Shown here piece after piece: positions 6,386 to 13,172 of a stretch of 23,307 nucleotides of DNA (within the stretch, counting starts at the first letter, position 1; the number at the start of each line of letters is the position of its first letter). The notes under the pieces were generated by a model. It was not told the origin of the DNA. It did no database searches and saw only the letters and a list, made by a program, of their open reading frames with translations. A program made the translations under genes and the position numbers. The stretch comes from an uncultured Oxalobacter sp. (GTDB lineage Bacteria > Pseudomonadota > Gammaproteobacteria > Burkholderiales > Burkholderiaceae_D), in NCBI GenBank assembly GCA_905202055.1, contig CAJKQK010000027.1, positions 1 to 23,307 on the forward strand, in the 5' to 3' direction.

Positions 6386-8107
6386 ATGCCATTACCGAAA
6401 ATGCCAACCAAGCCTGCAGATACCATAACGCAAAAAGACATGGCCGCCACCAAATTGCCACTCAACGCCGCGCCAAAAGCCCGGAAAAAACCGGCCGCAA
6501 AACCCGCAGTAACGGCCAAACCGGAAACAACGGAAACCAAAGTGTCGGCGCCTGCTGCCAAAGCGGCACCGAAAAACGGTCAAAAAACCTCACAACCTGT
6601 TTCCAAGGCAAAACTGCCTCCCCGTCCACCCCGCAAGAAACTGGTCGAAACGACGAAACAGTCGCCTCTTTCGCGTGCCGCCAGCAAGTCCGGCGAAACA
6701 AAATTGTTCGTACTGGATACGAACGTCCTGATGCATGACCCGACCTGCCTCTTCCGTTTCGAGGAACATGACATCTTCCTGCCGATGATCACGCTGGAAG
6801 AACTCGACAACCACAAGCGCGGCATGTCCGACGTGGCACGAAATGTCCGTCAGGTCACCCGCACGCTGGACCAGCTCGTTGCCGACGTCGATGAAACCAG
6901 ACTGATGACCAGTGGCATTCCCCTGAACAAGCTCGGCAACAAGGAAGCTCAGGGGCATCTTTATTTCCAGACCAAAGTGGAAGCGGCTCCACTGCCGAAA
7001 GACCTGGCTTCCGACAAGGCAGACAACCAGATTCTCGGCGTCATGATAGGGCTTGTGGCAACGCACCCTACCCGTGCCATCGTCATGGTCTCCAAAGACA
7101 TCAACATGCGCATCAAGGCACGCGCACTGGGATTGTCTTCCGAAGACTATTTCAACGATCAGGTTCTTGAAGATTCCGACCTGCTTTATCCGGGTACCCT
7201 GCAACTGCCGGCGGACTTCTGGGAAAAACACGGCAAAAACATCGAAACATGGCATGAAAACGACCATCATGGCGTCAGCCAGACGTTTTACCGCATCAGC
7301 GGCCCGCTGGTTCCTTCCATGGTCGTCAACCAGTTCGTCTATATGGAGCCTCAGGACGGTGAAACGCCCTTTCAGGCACAGGTAAAGGAACTCAACGGGA
7401 AAACAGCCGTGCTGGAAACATTGCACGACTATATGCACAGCAAAAACAACGTCTGGGGCATTACCGCACGCAACCGTGAACAGAATTTCGCCTTCAATAT
7501 CCTGTTGAATCCGGATATCGACATCGTCACGCTGGTCGGTCAGGCCGGTACCGGCAAAACTTTGCTGGCACTGGCGGCCGGACTGGCTCAGGTACTGGAA
7601 ACGAAACGCTATAACGAAGTCATCGTCACCCGCGTCACCATCCCGGTCGGCGAAGACATCGGCTTTCTGCCCGGCACTGAAGAAGAAAAAATGTCCCCCT
7701 GGATGGGCGCGCTGGACGACAATCTCGAAGTCCTGTCAAAGTCCGACCAGAATGAAGGCGGTGAATGGGGCCGTGCCACGACTCAGGAACTCATCCGCTC
7801 CCGCATATCGGTCAAATCGCTGAACTTCATGCGCGGACGTACCTTCGTCAACAAGTTCCTGATCATCGACGAAGCGCAGAACCTGACGCCGAAACAGATG
7901 AAAACCCTCATCACCCGAGCAGGCCCGGGAACCAAAATCGTCTGTCTCGGTAATATCGCACAGATCGATACGCCATACCTGACGGAAGGTTCCAGCGGCC
8001 TGACCTATGTAGTCGACCGTTTCAGGGGGTGGGAGCACAGCGGACACGTCATGCTGGCCCGTGGCGAACGTTCCCGGCTGGCCGATTACGCCACCGACGT
8101 TCTTTAA
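6386..8107 (+). CDS. PhoH family ATPase with N-terminal PIN domain
   Basis: The 573-residue product joins a PIN-type nuclease domain to a PhoH-type P-loop ATPase, the PhoH2/YlaK layout, which in studied members couples RNA unwinding to cleavage. The first 105 or so residues are a Lys/Ala/Pro-rich, probably disordered extension. The PIN domain starts at about residue 106 (KLFVLDTNVLMHDP) with acidic residues such as D111 and the EELD cluster. The Walker A GQAGTGKT is near residues 385-392 and the Walker B-like FLIIDEAQNLTP follows about 105 residues later. GAGG lies six bases before the ATG. It follows bcp, as in many Burkholderiales. Its cellular target is unknown. Confidence 0.93.
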   Translation: MPLPKMPTKPADTITQKDMAATKLPLNAAPKARKKPAAKPAVTAKPETTETKVSAPAAKAAPKNGQKTSQPVSKAKLPPRPPRKKLVETTKQSPLSRAASKSGETKLFVLDTNVLMHDPTCLFRFEEHDIFLPMITLEELDNHKRGMSDVARNVRQVTRTLDQLVADVDETRLMTSGIPLNKLGNKEAQGHLYFQTKVEAAPLPKDLASDKADNQILGVMIGLVATHPTRAIVMVSKDINMRIKARALGLSSEDYFNDQVLEDSDLLYPGTLQLPADFWEKHGKNIETWHENDHHGVSQTFYRISGPLVPSMVVNQFVYMEPQDGETPFQAQVKELNGKTAVLETLHDYMHSKNNVWGITARNREQNFAFNILLNPDIDIVTLVGQAGTGKTLLALAAGLAQVLETKRYNEVIVTRVTIPVGEDIGFLPGTEEEKMSPWMGALDDNLEVLSKSDQNEGGEWGRATTQELIRSRISVKSLNFMRGRTFVNKFLIIDEAQNLTPKQMKTLITRAGPGTKIVCLGNIAQIDTPYLTEGSSGLTYVVDRFRGWEHSGHVMLARGERSRLADYATDVL

Positions 8108-8120
8108 GAAAAACGATATA

Positions 8121-8148
8121 AAAAAACCGGGCTTTCGCCCGGTTTTTT
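8121..8148. terminator. bidirectional terminator between phoH and clpB
   Basis: AAAACCGGGC (8123-8132) pairs with GCCCGGTTTT (8137-8146) across a TTTC loop, with A and T tracts on both sides. It lies 14 bases after the phoH stop and 20 bases past the clpB stop, so it can serve both converging genes. Confidence 0.92.
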
Positions 8149-8168
8149 GTTGCAGAAAAAAAGGACTG

Positions 8169-10763
8169 TCAGTCCTGAACCCGTTTTTCGAATTCCAGCT
8201 TGCCGTCTTTTTCGTCCACGACAATGATATCTTTTGGACCATAATAGCCTTCCAGAATGTACTTCGAAATCGGATTTTCGATCTGGTTCTGGATCGCCCT
8301 TTTCAGAGGACGGGCGCCGAACAGGGGGTCGAAACCGGCTTCCGCGATCTTGTGGAGTGCTTTTTCCGACACATCCAGAGACATTTCCATTTTCTCCAGC
8401 CGTTTGTTGAGGATTTCGAGCTGGATCTTCGCAATTGCGCCGATGTTCTTTTCATCCAGAGCGTGGAAGACGACGATTTCATCGATACGGTTGATAAATT
8501 CCGGACGGAAATGCTTGCGCACTTCATCCATCACAGCGACCTTGACCAGATCCTGCTCGCTGCCGGTCATCGACTGGATCACGTGCGAACCAAGGTTCGA
8601 GGTCATGACAATGACGGTATTCTTGAAGTCCACCGTGCGTCCCTGACCGTCGGTCATCCGGCCGTCGTCCAGCACCTGCAACAGAACGTTGAATACGTCC
8701 GGATGCGCTTTTTCGATTTCATCCAGCAGGATAACGCTGTACGGTTTGCGACGCACCGCTTCGGTCAGATAACCGCCTTCCTCATAGCCGACATATCCCG
8801 GAGGCGCACCGATCAGGCGGGCTACCGAGTGTTTTTCCATGAATTCACTCATGTCGATCCGGATCATCGCGTCTTCGGTATCGAACAGGAACGAGGCCAG
8901 CGCCTTGCACAGTTCGGTTTTACCGACACCGGTCGGGCCAAGGAACATGAATGAACCGTAAGGCCTGTCCGGATCGGAGAGACCGGCACGGGAACGGCGG
9001 ATCGCTTCGGAAACGGCCACAATCGCTTCATGCTGGCCGACCACCCGTTTGTGCAGGTAATCTTCCATATGCAGCAACTTGTCGCGTTCGCCCTGCATCA
9101 TCTTGGAAACCGGAATGCCTGTGGCACGGGAAACGACTTCCGCGATTTCTTCCGCGTCCACATGGGTACGCAAGAGCTTCGGATGATCCGTTTCCAGTTT
9201 TGTTTCCTTCTTGTCGTCGGCTGCCAGTGCTTTTTCCAGTTCAGGCAACTTCCCGTACATCAGTTCGGACATCTTCTGGAAATCGCCGCGACGTTTGGCT
9301 TCGTCCATTTCAAGGCGAACTTTTTCGATTTCTTCCTTGATGTGCTTGGAACCTTCGACGCCCGCTTTTTCCGCTTTCAGGATTTCATCGTAATCGGCGT
9401 ATTCTTTTTCCAGCCGGTTGATTTCTTCCTCGATCAGGGCCAGACGTTTCAGCGACGCTTCATCCGTTTCTTTTTTGACCGCTTCACGTTCGATCTTCAG
9501 CTGGATGATACGGCGATCCAGCTTGTCCATGACTTCAGGCTTGGAATCGATTTCCATCTTGATGCGTGAAGCCGCCTCGTCGATCAGGTCAATCGCCTTG
9601 TCCGGCAGAAACCGGTCGGTAATGTAACGCTGCGACAGTTCTGCCGCCGCGATGATCGCAGGGTCGGTAATTTCGACGCCATGATGCAACTCGTATTTTT
9701 CCTGCAAGCCACGCAAAATCGCGATCGTGTCTTCCACAGTCGGCTCATCGACCATGATTTTCTGGAACCGGCGTTCAAGCGCGGCATCTTTTTCGATGTA
9801 CTTGCGATATTCATCCAGAGTCGTCGCACCGACGCAGTGCAGTTCACCGCGAGCCAGCGCCGGTTTCAGCATGTTACCGGCATCCATCGCACCTTCCGCC
9901 TTCCCTGCGCCGACCATCGTATGTATTTCGTCAATGAAAACGATATCCTGGCCTTCGTCTTTCGCCAGTTCGTTCAAAACGGCTTTCAGTCGTTCCTCGA
10001 ACTCACCACGGAATTTCGCACCTGCCAGCAAGGCGGCCATATCGAGCGCCAGAACTCTTTTGCCTTTCAGGCTTTCAGGCACTTCGTCGTTCACGATACG
10101 TTGTGCCAGCCCCTCGACAATCGCTGTTTTGCCGACACCCGGCTCGCCGATCAGGACAGGATTGTTTTTTGTCCTGCGTTGCAAAACCTGAATCGCGCGC
10201 CGGATTTCGTCATCACGCCCGATCACCGGATCGAGCTTGCCCTGGCGTGCCCGTTCAGTCAGGTCAAGCGTATATTTTTTCAGCGCTTCACGCTGGCCTT
10301 CCGCATCGGCGGAATTGACGTTGGCGTCACCCCGGACGGCCTTGATCGCCGCTTCAAGGGCGCTGCGGGACAAACCGCTTTCACGGGCCAGACGGCCCGC
10401 TTCGGACTTGTCGTCCAGCAAAGCCAGCAGAATCATTTCACTGGCAATGAACTGGTCGTTACGTTTTTGCGCTTCCTTGTCAGCCAGATTCAGCACGTTC
10501 ATCAACTCGCGCCCGATCTGGACATCGCCACCCGTTCCGGATACTTTCGGCAAGCGGTCAACAGCCGAATTCAGCGAACTGGCCAGCTTGTTGACGTTCA
10601 CGCCTGCCCGTTGCAACAGGGATTTGGCGCTGCCGTCGTCCTGCCGCAACAAGGCAGAAACCAGATGAACCGGATCGACATACTGGTTATCGTTCCCGAC
10701 AGCCATACTATGTGCATCTGCAATGGCTTCCTGTAATTTTGTAGTCAACTTGTCTTGACGCAT
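8169..10763 (-). CDS. clpB: ATP-dependent chaperone ClpB
   Basis: ClpB is a hexameric AAA+ disaggregase that works with DnaK to rescue aggregated proteins. The 864 residues match the family length (about 857 in E. coli). In order: Clp N-domain (about 1-145), first AAA+ module with Walker A GEPGVGKT (206-213) and FIDEIHTMVGAG, the charged coiled-coil middle domain (about 400-525), second AAA+ module with Walker A GPTGVGKT and LLDEIEKAHPDVFN, and the C-terminal D2-small domain. The middle domain identifies ClpB rather than ClpA or ClpC. GGGAGG precedes the ATG. A near-consensus sigma-32 promoter lies just upstream. crcB is upstream on the same strand with no terminator between them. Confidence 0.98.
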   Translation of the reverse strand: MRQDKLTTKLQEAIADAHSMAVGNDNQYVDPVHLVSALLRQDDGSAKSLLQRAGVNVNKLASSLNSAVDRLPKVSGTGGDVQIGRELMNVLNLADKEAQKRNDQFIASEMILLALLDDKSEAGRLARESGLSRSALEAAIKAVRGDANVNSADAEGQREALKKYTLDLTERARQGKLDPVIGRDDEIRRAIQVLQRRTKNNPVLIGEPGVGKTAIVEGLAQRIVNDEVPESLKGKRVLALDMAALLAGAKFRGEFEERLKAVLNELAKDEGQDIVFIDEIHTMVGAGKAEGAMDAGNMLKPALARGELHCVGATTLDEYRKYIEKDAALERRFQKIMVDEPTVEDTIAILRGLQEKYELHHGVEITDPAIIAAAELSQRYITDRFLPDKAIDLIDEAASRIKMEIDSKPEVMDKLDRRIIQLKIEREAVKKETDEASLKRLALIEEEINRLEKEYADYDEILKAEKAGVEGSKHIKEEIEKVRLEMDEAKRRGDFQKMSELMYGKLPELEKALAADDKKETKLETDHPKLLRTHVDAEEIAEVVSRATGIPVSKMMQGERDKLLHMEDYLHKRVVGQHEAIVAVSEAIRRSRAGLSDPDRPYGSFMFLGPTGVGKTELCKALASFLFDTEDAMIRIDMSEFMEKHSVARLIGAPPGYVGYEEGGYLTEAVRRKPYSVILLDEIEKAHPDVFNVLLQVLDDGRMTDGQGRTVDFKNTVIVMTSNLGSHVIQSMTGSEQDLVKVAVMDEVRKHFRPEFINRIDEIVVFHALDEKNIGAIAKIQLEILNKRLEKMEMSLDVSEKALHKIAEAGFDPLFGARPLKRAIQNQIENPISKYILEGYYGPKDIIVVDEKDGKLEFEKRVQD

Positions 10764-10770
10764 TGCAACC

Positions 10771-10802
10771 TCCCAATATCTAACATTCTTTTAATATTGG
10801 GA
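10771..10802 (-). promoter_or_regulatory. inverted repeat masking the clpB Shine-Dalgarno
   Basis: On the minus strand TCCCAATAT (10794-10802) and ATATTGGGA (10771-10779) form a perfect 9-bp stem with a 14-base loop. The downstream arm contains GGGA of the clpB GGGAGG site, so any RNA carrying both arms could hide it. The upstream arm overlaps the sigma-32 -10 element. A transcript begun at that promoter would start inside the loop and lack the upstream arm. Confidence 0.55.
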
Positions 10803-10822
10803 TCATCATGCCTCATTTCAAG
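10794..10822 (-). promoter_or_regulatory. sigma-32 heat-shock promoter of clpB
   Basis: The minus strand reads CTTGAAA (10816-10822), 14 bases, then CCCAATAT (10794-10801). This matches the heat-shock consensus CTTGAAA / CCCCATNT with one mismatch and acceptable spacing. The predicted start near 10787 leaves a leader of about 24 bases containing the Shine-Dalgarno. clpB is a classic sigma-32 target. Confidence 0.82.
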
Positions 10823-10878
10823 CATTTCTTTATTGCGAAATAAGGAATGTGACACCATATTTTCAAAAAAATTATTGA

Positions 10879-11256
10879 CTACAGCGTCGAAAGGTAACGG
10901 TAAGCGGCAAACCCGGCAATACACATCAAAATGGAACCGGCCACATGCAGCAGAATCTGGAGGCTGGCCCAGACATATTCACCCCGTTGCAACATCAACA
11001 CCGTTTCAGCCGAGAATGTCGAAAAGGTCGTCAGGCCGCCCAGAAAACCGGTAATGATGAAGAGCCGCCATTCCGGGCTGATATTGTTGTGCCAGAAAAA
11101 GAACGAAGTCGCCATGCCGATGATGAAACCGCCAACCAGATTGGCCACCAGTGTACCCAATGGAATATGCTGGTGAATATTGTTCATCCACATTCCCAGA
11201 AACCATCTTGACCATGCGCCTATCGCAGCGCCCAGACCTACAGCTAGCCAGCTCAT
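10879..11256 (-). CDS. crcB: fluoride ion channel CrcB/Fluc
   Basis: CrcB is a dual-topology, dimeric inner-membrane channel that lets fluoride leave the cell. The 125-residue protein has four hydrophobic segments and the family motifs GAWSRWFLG near residue 13, GTLVANLVGGF (34-44) and the pore signature GFLGGLTTFSTFS (70-82) with its conserved phenylalanines. The length is typical. AAAAGGA (11267-11273) lies about ten bases before the ATG. A fluoride riboswitch with its own terminator lies in the leader (11344-11445), confirming the fluoride role. clpB follows 115 bases downstream. Confidence 0.96.
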   Translation of the reverse strand: MSWLAVGLGAAIGAWSRWFLGMWMNNIHQHIPLGTLVANLVGGFIIGMATSFFFWHNNISPEWRLFIITGFLGGLTTFSTFSAETVLMLQRGEYVWASLQILLHVAGSILMCIAGFAAYRYLSTL

Positions 11257-11343
11257 TTTTTCGCATTCCTTTTTTCAATTCATCAAAGCGTCAGTACGCT
11301 CTCTAACAAGGGGAGACTCCGGAATGAAGGCAACAGGCGGGGA

Positions 11344-11445
11344 AAAGCAAAAACGCCGATACCTTCACTGTCGGAGTGAAGCATATCAGGCGTCATCATC
11401 CACAAAAAAACGTGGCGGTTGGAAAAGGTGGATCACCATCACCTT
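11344..11445 (-). promoter_or_regulatory. fluoride riboswitch (crcB motif) with terminator platform
   Basis: Read on the minus strand, 11443 to 11427 is GGTGATGGTGATCCACC, which fits the aptamer pattern GGNGAUGGNNNUCCNCC with P1 formed by GGTG and CACC. Next comes AACCGCCACG, a T-rich loop, GTGG, then ATGATGACGCC (11389-11399), matching the conserved hairpin and UGAUGA segment. The loop GGUG can pair with CGCC as the expected pseudoknot. The same ACGCC also starts a long terminator hairpin (11353-11393) with stem blocks ACGCC, GATA and CTTCAC pairing with GTGAAG, TATC and GGCGT, followed by TTTTTGCTTTT. Fluoride binding should hold CGCC in the pseudoknot and prevent termination, turning crcB on. 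No database covariance search was run. Confidence 0.88.
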
Positions 11446-11494
11446 GAAAGAGAAAGGATATCCTTTAATTTTGTAACATGCAAGACCGTTACAA
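11444..11494. promoter_or_regulatory. overlapping divergent promoters and two dyads between crcB and the CHR genes
   Basis: For crcB (minus) TTGCAT (11478-11483), 17 bases, TATCCT (11455-11460) would start RNA a few bases before the aptamer. For the CHR genes (plus) TTGAAA (11444-11449), 16 bases, TAATTT (11466-11471) is a weaker candidate. A perfect 14-bp palindrome AAAGGATATCCTTT (11453-11466) covers the crcB -10, and a dyad TTGTAAC-N10-GTTACAA (11471-11494) covers its -35. Either could bind a dimeric regulator. Promoter calls are pattern matches. Confidence 0.4.
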
Positions 11495-11525
11495 CCCTCT
11501 CGTTTACCTCCTAGGGTATCATGTC

Positions 11526-11561
11526 ATGAACGGATCCAAGACGCTTTTTACCTCCGAATGA
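11526..11561 (+). other. possible coupled leader ORF before the CHR genes
   Basis: An 11-codon ORF (MNGSKTLFTSE) ends in TGA (11559-11561) overlapping the next gene's ATG (11558-11560). The frame is also open from an earlier ATG at 11478. AGGG lies about ten bases before 11526, while the downstream gene has no Shine-Dalgarno of its own, so translational coupling is possible. It may also be chance. Confidence 0.25.
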
Positions 11562-12109
11562 CTTATTTCACACTGTTTCTCGTCTTCACCAAAATCGGCA
11601 TGTTTACTATTGGCGGCGGTCAGGCGATGATCCCTCTGATTGAACGCGATATCGTCGGCCGGGGCTGGCTGAAACAGGAAGAATTCATCGACCTTCTCGC
11701 TGTCACCAATTCCCTTCCCGGTGTTTTCGCCGTCAATATCGCCATTTTCGTCGGGTACAGGATCAAAAAAACAGGGGGCAGTATCTGGTGCGCGCTGGGC
11801 ACCATTTTGCCCGCTTTCTTCACCATGCTCGTCATCGCCTTCTTCTTCCGGCAATTTCAGGAAAATGTCTGGGTCATCAAAATTTTCAATGGCATCCGTC
11901 CTGCCGTAGTCGCACTCATTCTCGTGCCCTGCATTACCGCTGCCAAAGCCATGCGGCTGTCCCGCATTGAACTCGTTTTTCCGTTGCTGGCGGCGCTTCT
12001 GATCTGGCTATGCGGTGTCTCCCCCATATGGATCGTTCTTGGCGGTATTGCCGGTGGTCTGTTCTACAGCCTCTGGCTGAAAGACAAATTGAAGAGGAAT
12101 AAGCCATGA
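11558..12109 (+). CDS. short-chain CHR family chromate-type transporter, first subunit
   Basis: The 183-residue inner-membrane protein is one half of a CHR transporter. It starts with the motif FTKIGMFTIGGGQAMIPLIE (about residues 10-29), has LPGVFAVNIAIFVGYR and several hydrophobic helices, and ends in a basic tail. Short CHR proteins are encoded in pairs and act together, some exporting chromate; the true substrate here is not proven and sulfate-like anions are possible. Its stop overlaps the next gene's start (ATGA, 12106-12109). No Shine-Dalgarno precedes the ATG. It diverges from crcB. Confidence 0.9.
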   Translation: MTYFTLFLVFTKIGMFTIGGGQAMIPLIERDIVGRGWLKQEEFIDLLAVTNSLPGVFAVNIAIFVGYRIKKTGGSIWCALGTILPAFFTMLVIAFFFRQFQENVWVIKIFNGIRPAVVALILVPCITAAKAMRLSRIELVFPLLAALLIWLCGVSPIWIVLGGIAGGLFYSLWLKDKLKRNKP

Positions 12110-12633
12110 TCGTTTACTGCCAACTCTTCTACGCCTATACCAAAATCGGGATTTTCGGATTCGGGGGCGGCTACGCCATGCTCTCCCTCATTCAGCATGA
12201 GGTCGTCGACAAGTATCACTGGCTGAGCCTTGCCGAATTCACGGACGTGATCGCCATTTCCCAGATGACACCGGGGCCGATCGGAATCAACAGTGCGACT
12301 TATATCGGTTATACCGTCACAGGAAACGTCTGGGGAGCGATATTGGCAACCGTTGCCGTTTCCCTGCCGTCTTTTCTGATGGTTCTGGCCATATCGATAT
12401 TCTTCGTGAAATTCAGGCAAAACCGTTACGTCTCTGCCGCTTTCACCGGTCTGCGTCCCGTTACTATCGGCCTGATTGCCGCCGCCGCGCTGGTTTTGAT
12501 GAATGGAGACAATTTCATCGATTACAAGAGTGCGCTGATTTTCGTAGCCGCTTTCGTGCTCAGCTGGAAATTCAACGTTCACCCTATCCTGATGATCTGT
12601 CTGGCGGGAATTGCGGGATTGATTCTTTACTGA
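12106..12633 (+). CDS. short-chain CHR family chromate-type transporter, second subunit
   Basis: The 175-residue partner has the same half-transporter layout: YTKIGIFGFGGGYAMLSLIQ near the N-terminus, the conserved QMTPGPIGINSATYIGY (about residues 63-79), and hydrophobic helices to the end. It overlaps the first gene by four bases (ATGA), which implies coupled translation and a hetero-oligomer. The two subunits differ at the key loop (NSLPGVFAVN versus QMTPGPIGIN), as is usual for SCHR pairs. It converges on moaE with only 23 bases between the stops and no visible terminator. Confidence 0.91.
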   Translation: MIVYCQLFYAYTKIGIFGFGGGYAMLSLIQHEVVDKYHWLSLAEFTDVIAISQMTPGPIGINSATYIGYTVTGNVWGAILATVAVSLPSFLMVLAISIFFVKFRQNRYVSAAFTGLRPVTIGLIAAAALVLMNGDNFIDYKSALIFVAAFVLSWKFNVHPILMICLAGIAGLILY

Positions 12634-12656
12634 CCAAACCGCAACCGAATTCAGAT

Positions 12657-13106
12657 TCACCACTTTTTCAAGGCGGATTCATCCGACTTTTTCGCCTGCA
12701 CCCAGCGCACATCCCCTTTGGCTGTCTGCTCTTTTTTCCAGAAAGGCGCCTGTGTCTTCAAAGCGTCGATCATGTATTCACATGCCCTGAATGCCTCACC
12801 ACGGTGGCGGGATGCAACGGCAACCAGAACGATCTGGTCTGTCGGTTTCAACACACCAACCCGGTGAATCACGATCGAATCCAGAATGTCCCAGCGCCGC
12901 CGCGCATGGCTTTCGATTTCCTCCAGTGCCAACTCGGTCATCCCGGGATAATGTTCCAGTTCCATCGACAGGACACCATCGTCATCATTCACGTCACGGA
13001 CGGTTCCGACGAACGAAACGACTGCGCCGATATCGCGATGATCGGAACGCAGCCGGTTCAGTTCGGCCGACAAATCGAAATTTTCAGTCTGGATGCGGAT
13101 TGACAT
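12657..13106 (-). CDS. moaE: molybdopterin synthase catalytic subunit
   Basis: MoaE, with the sulfur carrier MoaD, converts cyclic pyranopterin monophosphate to molybdopterin. The 149 residues contain GAVVSFVGTVRD (about 27-38), LEHYPGM, the RHRGEAFRACEYMIDALK segment and KTQAPFWKKE with the catalytic lysine region. The length is normal. The ATG lacks a good Shine-Dalgarno. moaD and moeA, which often accompany it in Burkholderiales, are not in the window; the CHR genes and the DUF3300 gene flank it instead. Confidence 0.95.
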   Translation of the reverse strand: MSIRIQTENFDLSAELNRLRSDHRDIGAVVSFVGTVRDVNDDDGVLSMELEHYPGMTELALEEIESHARRRWDILDSIVIHRVGVLKPTDQIVLVAVASRHRGEAFRACEYMIDALKTQAPFWKKEQTAKGDVRWVQAKKSDESALKKW

Positions 13107-13121
13107 AATTAAAATGGCTGG

Positions 13122-13140
13122 AAAAAGGAACTTCCTTTTT
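13122..13140 (-). terminator. weak terminator-like hairpin after the DUF3300 gene
   Basis: AAAAAGG (13122-13128) pairs with CCTTTTT (13134-13140) across a 5-base loop; on the minus strand the stem ends in a T run. The stem is A/T-rich and short. It lies between the DUF3300 stop and moaE. Confidence 0.3.
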
Positions 13141-13172
13141 AAACGATTTCGCCCGTTCGCTCAAGCCATTTT

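Noticed and set aside
11305..11400. Plus-strand resemblance to a glycine riboswitch before the CHR genes
   Set aside because: Only scattered matches; the required CCGAAGG and CUCUCAGG segments are absent in order. The opposite strand fits the fluoride aptamer far better.
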